Shown: piece after piece, positions 8,965 to 17,096 of the stretch
Numbering within the stretch: the stretch's first letter is position 1
Layout: the number at the start of each line of letters is the position of its first letter
Origin: an uncultured Pedosphaera sp.
Lineage (GTDB): Bacteria > Verrucomicrobiota > Verrucomicrobiia > Limisphaerales > Pedosphaeraceae
DNA length: 64,000 bases
Assembly (NCBI GenBank): GCA_903918755.1
Contig: CAIXFN010000052.1
Coordinates: 1-64,000, forward strand
Direction of reading: 5' to 3'
Program-made: the position numbers and the translations under genes
The notes under the pieces: model-generated
The model's database searches: none
What the model saw: only the letters and a program-made list of their open reading frames with translations
Told to the model about the DNA's origin: nothing

Positions 8965-9951
8965 CTACTTGGGCGGTTTGTCCCAATAGAGGGTCACGAC
9001 CACTTCCTGGCCCTTGCCGGAGAAAAAGGCGGCTTGCTCCGCCACGTCATCATAGCAGAAACCGTACGCTTTGTGACCCAGGCTGTGTTCATGCAGGAAT
9101 TTCGCGTAATAATTGCACGGCTCCGCCTGGTAAAAGGCAGCGGGGCGATGCCAATCCGCCGGATCAGCCAGCACATGACGGTTGATCGCCGCACAGAAGG
9201 GGGCATTGGTGGCGAGCACGCCGGTGCCGAGAAAGGCATCCTGCGTGCTGGGTTTGGCGGCGCAGGTGTAGGTGGGTCCGTTGCCTACCGGTTTGAAAAC
9301 CAGAGCACCATCGACTACCCGGCCGGTCCATCGACCGCTGGGGGTCTTTTGCTCCACCGCATAATGCTGCCAGACCTCGTCGATGTAGGCAGCAAAGTAA
9401 TGGGCGGCCGGACCGTCCGCGCGAAAGTCCGCCGCGCCCGGGGCCACGATCCAGCGGTCACCGAGAACACAATTTTTAAATGGTGCGGGAGCGTGCTTAC
9501 GAAATTGTTCAAACAAGGTCCGGCGGGATTCCGTGATCCCCACCCGCTGATTGCCCAGGGCAATGGTGATGGGGATGCCAAACGCGTCCACCTGGGTGGT
9601 GTTGCCGTGCCAGGTTTCACCGTTTTCGGACGCGTATTCGATGAAGTCCCAGATCGCTTCCCGGTCAGCCATATTTTTTGGCGCCGGCCCGAGGCGGAAA
9701 TAAAGACGTCCATTGCCCAGTGGGCAAGGCACCGTGGGTTCCTTGGCCAGCGAGTGCCACTCCTGCCCGGCATTCAGACTCCAAAAGCATTCGGCATCAG
9801 TGAATTTGGCGGTTTTGTTCACCATCCGGTAGAGCGGACCGTGACCCGCAGTCGCGGTCTGGGCCGGGGCACCAGCGGCAAAACCAAAGAGGCAAAGCAG
9901 CAACCCGATACCACGCAATTTCGCATGGCTTGGGGAGAGGGCGATATACAT
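8965..9951 (-). CDS. Secreted glycoside hydrolase family 64-like beta-1,3-glucanase
   Basis: Starting from the Met at 9951 gives 328 residues with a good signal peptide (KLRGIGLLLCLFGFAAGAPA); an in-frame Met at 10014 is also possible but would bury it. The body resembles the GH64 / thaumatin-like superfamily: YFRLG, a segment with WDFIEYAS, then NTTQVDAFGIPITIAL. The Glu of FIEY (about 105) and the Asp of QVDAFG (about 122) are spaced much like the catalytic Glu/Asp pair of laminaripentaose-producing GH64 enzymes. The C-terminal part contains AFLGTGVLATN and NRHVLADP. The expected role is extracellular or periplasmic cleavage of beta-1,3-glucans such as laminarin. It is transcribed divergently from the thioredoxin-fold gene. 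Confidence 0.75.
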   Translation of the reverse strand: MYIALSPSHAKLRGIGLLLCLFGFAAGAPAQTATAGHGPLYRMVNKTAKFTDAECFWSLNAGQEWHSLAKEPTVPCPLGNGRLYFRLGPAPKNMADREAIWDFIEYASENGETWHGNTTQVDAFGIPITIALGNQRVGITESRRTLFEQFRKHAPAPFKNCVLGDRWIVAPGAADFRADGPAAHYFAAYIDEVWQHYAVEQKTPSGRWTGRVVDGALVFKPVGNGPTYTCAAKPSTQDAFLGTGVLATNAPFCAAINRHVLADPADWHRPAAFYQAEPCNYYAKFLHEHSLGHKAYGFCYDDVAEQAAFFSGKGQEVVVTLYWDKPPK

Positions 9952-10040
9952 GGGGAAGATTTGAGCCGAGAAGGCGGGGTTGCGAAAGGCGAAACCGTTG
10001 GCAGGAAGCCCCAAGAGGAGATGATGGAAGGAATTCGGAG

Positions 10041-10075
10041 ATTAGCCACAAAAGGACACACAGAACACAAAGGGG
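10041..10075. repeat. CACA/GAACACA-type intergenic repeat element
   Basis: The short purine-rich sequence between the divergent glucanase and thioredoxin-fold genes contains AGCCACAAAAGGACACAC followed by AGAACACAAAGG. It matches, from memory, a dispersed intergenic element common in environmental bacterial genomes whose reverse translation gives a spurious LCVLCVLLW-like peptide. Only one copy was seen in this window. Confidence 0.4.
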
Positions 10076-10188
10076 GAACAAACCGAGCGAAGCGTCCGAC
10101 GCAGCTCCAACTCGCGCTGGATCAATGTTGTTTCTCGGAGCTCCCTTTCCCCCTCGACAACCAGGGCTTGCTGGGTCAACTTTCCGGC

Positions 10189-10764
10189 ATGGCACTGACA
10201 CCTTCGACGATGTTGCCGCTGGGTACGGTGGCGCCGGATTTCCGGTTGCCGGACACCCGGGGGCAAATGGTTTCCCTCGCCGACTATTCGGCGGCCCCGG
10301 CCTTGGTGGTGATTTTCATGTGCAACCATTGTCCCTACGTCAAACACCTCAGCGCCGGGTTGGCGCAATTCGGGCGCGATTATCTGGCCCGGGGCGTGGC
10401 CGTCGTGGGGATCAATGCCAATGATGCCGCGACCCATCCCGCTGACAGTCCCGAGCGAATGAAGGCCGAAGTGGTCGCAAGCGGCTATACCTTCCCGTAT
10501 TTGCATGATGCCTCCCAGGCGGTGGCCAAAGCGTATCGCGCCGCCTGCACCCCGGATTTCTTCCTCTTCGATGCCGCCCGGAAACTGATCTATCGCGGCC
10601 AGTTTGACGACAGCCGGCCCGGCAACGGCATCCCAGTGACCGGTCGGGACCTCCGGGCGGCCCTGGATGCCACACTCGCCGCCCGACCGGTCCCGGCCAG
10701 CCAGAAGGCCAGCATTGGTTGCAATATCAAGTGGCAGGCCGGCAATGAGCCGGAATATTTCTGA
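10189..10764 (+). CDS. Thioredoxin-fold (AhpC/TSA-like) protein with CNHC motif
   Basis: A 191-residue protein of the thioredoxin/peroxiredoxin-like superfamily, starting at ATG 10189. The N-terminus GTVAPDFRLPDTRGQMVSL is the usual AhpC/TSA beginning. The redox site is Cys45-Asn-His-Cys48 inside FMCNHCPYVKH. The segment around ACTPDFFLFDA supplies the cis-Pro loop, and YRGQFDDSRPGN is typical of this subgroup. No signal peptide is seen, so the protein is probably cytoplasmic. An open frame in the same phase extends far upstream (to 8824), but that part lies opposite the glucanase gene and is not coding. The rhodanese gene follows after 41 bases on the same strand, so both may be involved in sulfur or thiol chemistry. 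Confidence 0.85.
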   Translation: MALTPSTMLPLGTVAPDFRLPDTRGQMVSLADYSAAPALVVIFMCNHCPYVKHLSAGLAQFGRDYLARGVAVVGINANDAATHPADSPERMKAEVVASGYTFPYLHDASQAVAKAYRAACTPDFFLFDAARKLIYRGQFDDSRPGNGIPVTGRDLRAALDATLAARPVPASQKASIGCNIKWQAGNEPEYF

Positions 10765-10805
10765 CCAACCCCCGACTCAACTCGCTTACCATCCCTTACC
10801 TTGCC

Positions 10806-11240
10806 ATGAAATTCGCCCAACTCTGCCTGACCATTGTCCTCGCCACCGCCCTTACTCCCGCGGTGTTCGCGGATACCAATGCCCCGGCCAATCCCCCGGC
10901 CAAACACGCGGACGGCAAAAAAAGCCTGAAGGTCATCGACGCCACCGAGGCGGAGAAGCTGATCGCCGCCAAATCGGTGGTGGTGCTGGATGTGCGGACG
11001 GCGGCGGAATTTGCGGCCGGCCACATCGGGGGAGCGACCAATCTGGATTTCCGCGCCAAGGATTTCCGCGCCAAGGTTGACGCCCTGCCCAAGGACCAAG
11101 CCTACCTCGTCAATTGCGCGGCGGGAGTCCGCAGCGCCAAGGCCTGTGAAATCATGGGGGAACTTCAGTTCAAAACCTTGTTTGATCTCAAAGGCGGCAT
11201 GAAGGCCTGGGAAGCGGCCGGCAAACCGGTGGCCAAGTAG
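10806..11240 (+). CDS. Periplasmic single-domain rhodanese-like protein
   Basis: A 144-residue protein with a signal peptide (about residues 1-22, ending VFADT) followed by one rhodanese domain. Key features are VVVLDVRTAAEFAAGHIGGA, the active-site loop starting at Cys104 (NCAAGVRS), and LKGGMKAWEAAG at the end. Proteins of this kind carry persulfide sulfur or act as single-domain sulfurtransferases; the exported location suggests periplasmic thiol chemistry. The coding sequence contains a short in-frame duplication (FRAKDFRAK). It follows the thioredoxin-fold gene by 41 bases and is likely co-transcribed. Confidence 0.85.
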   Translation: MKFAQLCLTIVLATALTPAVFADTNAPANPPAKHADGKKSLKVIDATEAEKLIAAKSVVVLDVRTAAEFAAGHIGGATNLDFRAKDFRAKVDALPKDQAYLVNCAAGVRSAKACEIMGELQFKTLFDLKGGMKAWEAAGKPVAK

Positions 11241-11345
11241 GCGGATCGGGGACCCAAAGCCCCCTGCCACCGGCAGAATCGGATGCGGTGGGGGATTTTC
11301 GCCGAACCGGTAACCTTTAAGCCCTGAGGCTGTCTTGCCGGTTGA

Positions 11346-14108
11346 ATGAACACAATTTCTGCACCGCTTTCGAACGCCGAATTGGATGCGGTGGCCGTGG
11401 AAGCGGTCAAGCACGGCGATGGCGAGCGCTATCGCGAATTGGTGGAGCGCTACGAACAAAAGGTTTACGCGGTGGCCTGGTGCCGGCTCGGCAATCCGGA
11501 TCTGGCCCGCGAAGCCACCCAGGAAGCCTTCATCAAGGGGTACCGGCAACTGGCCTTCCTCAGTCAGGGCGGCAAGTTCGCCGCCTGGATCACCGCCATT
11601 GCGCGGAACGCCGCCATCAATCTCGGCATCCGGCAGCGCAATGACCTGAAGAAGCATGCCCGCTGGGCCCTGGAAACGGCCCCCACGCCCGAGGCCGCGC
11701 TCCCCGAGGAACCGTTTTCCCCGCAATCCCTTAGCACCGCCCTGGCGGCACTCCCCGCGCACCACCGGGAATCGCTGGTGTTGTTCTACCTCGAGGGGAA
11801 AAGCATCACGGAAGCGGCCGCCAGCCTGGGAGTTTCCGAAACCGCCTTCAAGACCCGCCTGCACCGCGCGCGGGGCATCCTGCGGGAGCAATTGGAGGAC
11901 GGCCTGGGCGAATCGTTGGGCCGCCTGCGGCCACGCCACGCACTCGCGCCGGGAATCATGGCCCTGCTGGCCACGACCCGGGCGGAGGCGGCCACCGCGG
12001 GAACGGGAATCGCCGGCAAACTGCTGTTGGGGACCGGAAAGCTGCTACCCCTGCCACTAATGACCGCCTGCGCGGGCCTGGCGGGAATCATGCCCGGCGC
12101 GCTACTGGCCTACCGGCTGGGAAAAATGGAACAGCGAAATTACCGCGAGCCGGGCGGCTTCCGGGTGGCCCTGCACCAAGCCGGTTTGCGCCGTGCCCTG
12201 CTGACCATTCCCCTCCTGGGTCTGGTGGTTCTGGCGCTCAGCCAGGGTACCATCACCCGTTGGGGCCTGACGGAGTTCTCCCGGGCTTGCGGACTTTTAT
12301 ACCTCGGCTGGCTTTTACTCGTGCTGGGCCCGTTGTGGCGCAATCGCAATCCGTTCCTGGCCTGGCAATACGCCGCGATCTCGCTGCTAGTGGCGGCCTT
12401 CCTGGGGGTCGGTTTCTTTCACCTGCCCATGGGGGCGTTTTCGATTTTTCAGGGTCTGTTTTTTGTCCTCTGCGCGTTTTCGCTCCGGCACCAACCCCTG
12501 CGGATGGATTACAATCTGTTCCTGCGCGCGCGGGAAAACCTGCTGCCGCCGGTCACGGACGAGCCACCGCCGGCGCGACCGTTTTCGCGATTGGAACTCC
12601 GGCTTTTCGCCCGGTTTCTCTGTCGGCGCTGGCTGGCGATCAATTACCGCGAGACCGCCGACGGGATGCAGTTCCGCCTGCCGCAGGTCCGGCCCGGTCG
12701 GTGGCGGGAGCTCGCGTTTCCCTTTCTCTGGCGCCACGCCTCCACGATCGCCATCGGTTGGGATGGTGAAATTAGCGCCACCTTGGGCCGGGCCGACTAC
12801 GGGGATCTCACCGGTGCCCCGCCAACTGCGGAAACCTTGACCCCGGCGGTCATTGGGGCGGTGAGAAGCGCTTTGGCGGCCTTGCTCACGGGAGACGTGC
12901 CGCGCGCCGAAGCCGTGCTGGGCCACCAACCTGAGGCGGAGATTTTCCGGCGACCGTTGGCACAATCCCGGGGCATCCGGTTACGATTCGCCCTTTTGCT
13001 CATTGCCGGCCCCCTGATCGTGGGCCTAAACCTGATCCCCTGGTGGCTTAGTCGCCCCCACAGTTGGCTGGCCCCGGTGAGACTGTCGGAAGCGGATGTT
13101 CGCGCCATGCTCGCCGAACCGCATCGGGTCCGCTGGGAGGCGCTGTCCTCTCCCGGGGAGGGAAACTTTTGGCTGCTCCAGACGGATCCGCCGAAAAGCC
13201 TGCTTTCCCCGGAGGTTTGGGCGGGAATGCGGGAGGACATCTGGCAGCAGCTGTTGGGAACGAATTTGTCCACCGCCATCGCTGCGGGTCGCCCGACCAT
13301 GGCACTCTTGGATCAACCGGCCTTGCAACGGGCGTATTTGAGCGGGCTGTTCACCGACGCGGATTTGAAATCCTGGGGCATAACGCCGGCGCAAATACGT
13401 CAGGAATTGTTGGGGCTATCAGCGGGCCGCGCCGTACAGTTGCTGCAACTCAAGCCAATAGTCATCGAGCCCCCGGCGGCGTCCACCCAGGCCGGCACCA
13501 ACTGGAATTATCTTCCGGTGGACCGCTTCGCCCCGTTCCTGCAGGCGCTGGAACGGTTCCATTGCCTCGATTTGATCGAGTCCAAGCCGATCATTGAGAC
13601 CCTGCGGGCGCAACAGGTCCGTCCGGGAAACACTCTCGCAGGTTATTCCCTGGTAGCGGATCTGGACGCGGCGGATGGTCTCTTTCACTGTGCTTACAAC
13701 CGGCCGCTCAAAGACACCTATGAGGCGTTGGTGATCCTGTCGCTGCTACACGGACTGGATGCCATCGATCAACCGGCGTGCATTCGGGGCATCCTCCGTT
13801 TGCACCGGGGCGGGGGCTGGTTTGCGCGAGTCAATCCGAGTGGGGATATGTATCTTCCCGGGGATGCGTCGGATACTTTCTTCGCCTACGAATCACTGCG
13901 GTTGCTCCACGCGCTGGATCAGGTACCGGATTTGAAGCGCTGGAAATTCCGGCCTGGGATAGAAGCGCCCCCAACTGGGGCAGGCCGGTCGGCGGGCATC
14001 ACCTGGAGCCAGGTGGAAGCCTGGCTTTACCAGCAGCGTCTGCAGCATTATCTGGAAGCGCGACGGCGGGATCTCAGGGTGACGGCCCCGTCTTTGCAAA
14101 CTCCATAA
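11346..14108 (+). CDS. ECF-type sigma factor fused to membrane and toroid-like domains
   Basis: A 920-residue protein. Residues 1-190 are a complete ECF sigma-70 module: region 2 includes ERYEQKVYAVAWCRLGNPDL, ATQEAFIKGYRQL and WITAIARNAAIN, and region 4 includes LAALPAHHRESLVLFYLEG and VSETAFKTRLHRARGILREQ. From about 205 to 385 several hydrophobic helices follow (MTACAGLAGIMPGALLAYRL, LLTIPLLGLVVLAL, LLYLGWLLLVLGPLW). Another hydrophobic helix is near 560 (FALLLIAGPLIVGLNLIPWW). The last 200 residues contain helical repeats like those of prenyltransferase/squalene-cyclase toroids (DTYEALVILSLLHGLDAI, RLHRGGGWFARV, DTFFAYESLRLLHALDQ). The protein is probably a membrane-tethered sigma factor whose extension senses a signal. 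No separate anti-sigma gene is adjacent. The continuous frame and coherent domains argue against a frameshift artefact. Confidence 0.85.
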   Translation: MNTISAPLSNAELDAVAVEAVKHGDGERYRELVERYEQKVYAVAWCRLGNPDLAREATQEAFIKGYRQLAFLSQGGKFAAWITAIARNAAINLGIRQRNDLKKHARWALETAPTPEAALPEEPFSPQSLSTALAALPAHHRESLVLFYLEGKSITEAAASLGVSETAFKTRLHRARGILREQLEDGLGESLGRLRPRHALAPGIMALLATTRAEAATAGTGIAGKLLLGTGKLLPLPLMTACAGLAGIMPGALLAYRLGKMEQRNYREPGGFRVALHQAGLRRALLTIPLLGLVVLALSQGTITRWGLTEFSRACGLLYLGWLLLVLGPLWRNRNPFLAWQYAAISLLVAAFLGVGFFHLPMGAFSIFQGLFFVLCAFSLRHQPLRMDYNLFLRARENLLPPVTDEPPPARPFSRLELRLFARFLCRRWLAINYRETADGMQFRLPQVRPGRWRELAFPFLWRHASTIAIGWDGEISATLGRADYGDLTGAPPTAETLTPAVIGAVRSALAALLTGDVPRAEAVLGHQPEAEIFRRPLAQSRGIRLRFALLLIAGPLIVGLNLIPWWLSRPHSWLAPVRLSEADVRAMLAEPHRVRWEALSSPGEGNFWLLQTDPPKSLLSPEVWAGMREDIWQQLLGTNLSTAIAAGRPTMALLDQPALQRAYLSGLFTDADLKSWGITPAQIRQELLGLSAGRAVQLLQLKPIVIEPPAASTQAGTNWNYLPVDRFAPFLQALERFHCLDLIESKPIIETLRAQQVRPGNTLAGYSLVADLDAADGLFHCAYNRPLKDTYEALVILSLLHGLDAIDQPACIRGILRLHRGGGWFARVNPSGDMYLPGDASDTFFAYESLRLLHALDQVPDLKRWKFRPGIEAPPTGAGRSAGITWSQVEAWLYQQRLQHYLEARRRDLRVTAPSLQTP

Positions 14109-14141
14109 AGGACACGATACGATGGAGGCGGGGAACAAAGC

Positions 14142-15971
14142 TCAGGATGACGTATTTTCTTCCTGCTGCAATTGGCCGCGAATGCTCATGATCATTTTAC
14201 CGATGGCGTTGAAACTGGTTCCCCTCCGTTCCAGCCAATACGAATCGCAGTTAGCATCGGAGATCAGCCTGGCATTTAGCGTGGCCAGCAGTTGCTGTTT
14301 CAACCCGAGGTTTTGTTGAAATTTGGCCAACAATGCGGCGCGCATGACGGCATCAAATGTGGCTGGCCAATGGGGACCAGGTTTGATCCCCGCATCCTGG
14401 AGGAGCGCTTTGGCGGCAGCAACGCTGGGAGTCCGGCGGACCCGCTCCCGTAATCGCGGGTCGGTGGTCTTTTGCGCATGGAAATAATGCATGCTGGAAG
14501 GCCAGAAGTCTCCATCCAGTTCAAAGCCGATCATCGCTGTCGGCAAAAATCCCAGGTAGGCCTCGGCACCCAGCCAGAGGAATCCGTCAGTCTGGGGCAA
14601 AGCCGGATTGAGCAATTCCAGATATTCATCGGGATAACGATAATCGGTCGCCAGACCAAACGCCGTCTTGCCGGCCTGGTTCATTTTCCAGAGATCTGCT
14701 CCGGCGGAAACGAGGGCTAAAAATGACGGAAATTCGACATCCGGACGGAATTCGTCGCTGAAAAACAGTCGGTGTAACGGCATGTTGCCGTCGTGGTCGC
14801 AGAGATTGACGGAAGCGCCGGCTTGCAGCAAGGCATGGATCGACGAGTGCGCCGCAGCGGAAGCCGCCAGATGGAGCGCCGTCCGCCCTTCGCCATTGGG
14901 TTCGTCGACTGGCAAACCCAACCGCAATACCAACTCCAGGCGGGTAGGATCCGCGGCAACGGCATGAAGCGCACCGTCGCCTTGGTGGTTGTGCGCTTGA
15001 GCGTTGGCACCCCGATCAAGCAAGATTGCGGTGGTTTCGGAGTGGCTCAACGCCACGAGCAACGGCGTATTTCCGGCATCGTCCAATTGTTCAATATCTG
15101 CCCCATGATCCAGCAGCCAGGCCACCACATCCGGGAGGTTACTGGAGGCGGCTGCATGCAATAATCCGGTGGTCTCCGGGTCAAATGTCAAACCCTCGGC
15201 CACGAGTCGGTTGGCCGTCGCCAGATTTGATCGTTCCAAGCATGTTTCAAACAGGGCCGCGGTTTCAGCTTGCGAAAGTGGCCTGATGAGGGCGCCATGT
15301 TTACAAAGCAAGGTCACCATTTCCGGTGGTCCGTGCTCTACTGCGTGCCGGAGGATCGAGACGTGGTGGCGATCCACCGCGGCAATATCCGCCTGGTGCT
15401 GGAGCAGGAGTTCGGCGCACTTCAGATAGCGTGGTTTTCCCCGAAGATCATCCGCCATTTCCGGATCCAAGGCGTCCAAATCAATTCCCCGGGCAGCAAT
15501 CTCATCCAGGAGTTGCTGGGGATTGGCCAGACAGTCCCAAGCGGCAGTGAACACGGCAGCATCAAATTCCGCCGGAAGATCATCCCCGGCTTCCAGTTCG
15601 GAAGGAATGCTGGCATCCTTGGTCTTGATGATTTCTGCCAGGACCTTGGCAACTGCAGGCGGGGTGGAGCGACGGCGATGACGGGAGGGATTCAGGGCGT
15701 GAAGATCCGGATCCAGCAAATCGAGCCCCCGACCATATGCGGCGGCCAAATGCAATGGTGTCTGGCCAGTGTGCAGCCGGCCATTCACATCCGCACCCGC
15801 GTCGATCAGGATGCCCGCCGATAAAAGGTCGCCGTCCTCGGCTGCCGCATGCAGGGCGGTGCGCCCGGATTCCGTGCTGGGCGTTACCCCATACTTTCCG
15901 ATCAACTTGCGAAGCCAATCGTGGCGGCGGGTCCGGACGGCGAATATTAATCGTTGAGCGGGCGTGGGCAC
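14142..15971 (-). CDS. Ankyrin-repeat protein with C-terminal NADAR/YbiA-like domain
   Basis: A 609-residue cytoplasmic protein. Residues from about 35 to 460 contain many ankyrin repeats, recognisable by GRTALHAAAEDGDLLSAGIL, GQTPLHLAAAYG, GNTPLLVALSHSETTAIL and GRTALHLAASAA. From about 470 the sequence follows the NADAR/YbiA pattern: FELDGDFWPSSMHYFHAQK, then PHWPATFDAVMRAALLAKF, LLATLNARLISDANCDSYW and FNAIGKMIMSIRGQL. In E. coli YbiA the segment reads SEHYFQAQKF with Glu48 in the active site; here that Glu is Met494 (codon at 14490-14492), while the Trp of KNW is kept as HW. NADAR proteins are N-glycosidases acting on riboflavin precursors or ADP-ribosyl adducts; this one may be altered or inactive. 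It converges with the sigma fusion gene, with 33 bases between them. Confidence 0.8.
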   Translation of the reverse strand: MPTPAQRLIFAVRTRRHDWLRKLIGKYGVTPSTESGRTALHAAAEDGDLLSAGILIDAGADVNGRLHTGQTPLHLAAAYGRGLDLLDPDLHALNPSRHRRRSTPPAVAKVLAEIIKTKDASIPSELEAGDDLPAEFDAAVFTAAWDCLANPQQLLDEIAARGIDLDALDPEMADDLRGKPRYLKCAELLLQHQADIAAVDRHHVSILRHAVEHGPPEMVTLLCKHGALIRPLSQAETAALFETCLERSNLATANRLVAEGLTFDPETTGLLHAAASSNLPDVVAWLLDHGADIEQLDDAGNTPLLVALSHSETTAILLDRGANAQAHNHQGDGALHAVAADPTRLELVLRLGLPVDEPNGEGRTALHLAASAAAHSSIHALLQAGASVNLCDHDGNMPLHRLFFSDEFRPDVEFPSFLALVSAGADLWKMNQAGKTAFGLATDYRYPDEYLELLNPALPQTDGFLWLGAEAYLGFLPTAMIGFELDGDFWPSSMHYFHAQKTTDPRLRERVRRTPSVAAAKALLQDAGIKPGPHWPATFDAVMRAALLAKFQQNLGLKQQLLATLNARLISDANCDSYWLERRGTSFNAIGKMIMSIRGQLQQEENTSS

Positions 15972-16174
15972 GGTTCAATGTTAAGTTCAGAGTGTCGGAC
16001 TAAAGATCCGTCACAAACGACCAGCCGACGCGGTGGTCGGCGGCGACGGTCGCGTTTCCGGGGACCTCCAGGCCACTTCACGCCCCGCCGCCTGCCATCC
16101 TTCGCTCAAGAGCTCCCTCCTTCGCATTAGCTTTGAAGGGCAGGTCGGAGGCCAGGGAAGGCGGGACCACAAGC

Positions 16175-17071
16175 CTAAACACGGGCCAGTTCGGCGCGGA
16201 TTTCGCGCACCATCGTTTCCAGGCGTTTGCCGTATTCGACAAAGTTGGCACGGGTGAGGTCTTCCGAAACGGTTTTGTTCTGGGCGTCGTGAAAGACCAC
16301 CACCATGTGGGGTTCGATGGAGATGCCGCCGTCATAACCATGCGCCAGGGCGTCCTTCAGGATCGCGCGGACCTGGCCCTGGCCTTCGCCGGGCCAGTTG
16401 TAGTCGGCATCATTTTTGGCCGGCACCCAGGTGGCATCCTTCACGTGAATGTGAACCACGTGGTCGCGGACATGGGTCCAGAACTCCCACGGATCCTGCC
16501 GGTGCCAGGGCTTGGGTCCCCGCCGGTCGGGATTGAAAACCGGGTTGGCGGTGTCAAAAACCAATTTGAGCCCGGGGCACTGCTGGAGCAGTTCCAGGGT
16601 GTGCTCCCAGCTCATGCCGCCGTAGTTCATGCAATTCTCATGCACGGGCTGGATGCCGGCGTCCAGAAAGCGCTGCGTCACTTCCCGCACGCGCTCAAAC
16701 ACCACCGCGGGGGTCCGCTCCTCGTCCTCGCCCGGTTTGAAACTCATGATCCGGACATACTTCGTGCCGAGTCGTTGCATCCGCGGAATGGCGCGGCCCA
16801 CTTCCCCCAGCGTCACGTCAAAGGGAGTCGCCACCGTCTTGGCCCAGTTCATCACCCCGGAGCCGAAGCAGCAGACTGAGATCCCGGCCGCGTTGACCTG
16901 CTCCGCGAACAAATCAAAGGCGGCGTCCGGGATTTCATGAACGTTGCCCTTGGGAAAGCCGGGCAACTGCGCGAAGCGGGCTTCCAGATGCCGCCAGCCG
17001 AGCTCCCGCAAGGCGGCAATTTGCGTGGTGACCAGGGCGCCCGCCTCATCTCCGATTCCGGTAAAATACAT
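16175..17071 (-). CDS. Sugar phosphate isomerase/epimerase-type TIM-barrel protein
   Basis: A 298-residue protein of the xylose-isomerase-like / AP endonuclease 2 superfamily. The start at ATG 17071 is chosen because longer versions run into the upstream dehydrogenase gene. Candidate metal ligands are visible in order: Glu in PVHENCMNYGG, Asp in LVFDTANPVFN, His in VVHIHVKDATW, and Glu in GGISIEPHM. These proteins epimerise or isomerise free or phosphorylated sugars or inositols; the exact substrate cannot be read from the sequence. It follows the Gfo/Idh/MocA gene by 25 bases, and such pairs commonly form sugar or inositol catabolic units. Confidence 0.85.
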   Translation of the reverse strand: MYFTGIGDEAGALVTTQIAALRELGWRHLEARFAQLPGFPKGNVHEIPDAAFDLFAEQVNAAGISVCCFGSGVMNWAKTVATPFDVTLGEVGRAIPRMQRLGTKYVRIMSFKPGEDEERTPAVVFERVREVTQRFLDAGIQPVHENCMNYGGMSWEHTLELLQQCPGLKLVFDTANPVFNPDRRGPKPWHRQDPWEFWTHVRDHVVHIHVKDATWVPAKNDADYNWPGEGQGQVRAILKDALAHGYDGGISIEPHMVVVFHDAQNKTVSEDLTRANFVEYGKRLETMVREIRAELARV

Positions 17072-17096
17072 AAGCTGGGGGAAAGTTCGCCGCCGG

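Noticed and set aside
8824-10188. Long upstream part of the open frame that includes the thioredoxin-fold gene
   Set aside because: It lies antisense to the glucanase gene and is Gly/Arg-rich without domain similarity; only the part from 10189 is a gene.
10590-11939. 449-residue minus-strand open frame
   Set aside because: Antisense to the thioredoxin-fold, rhodanese and sigma genes; composition typical of high-GC shadow frames.
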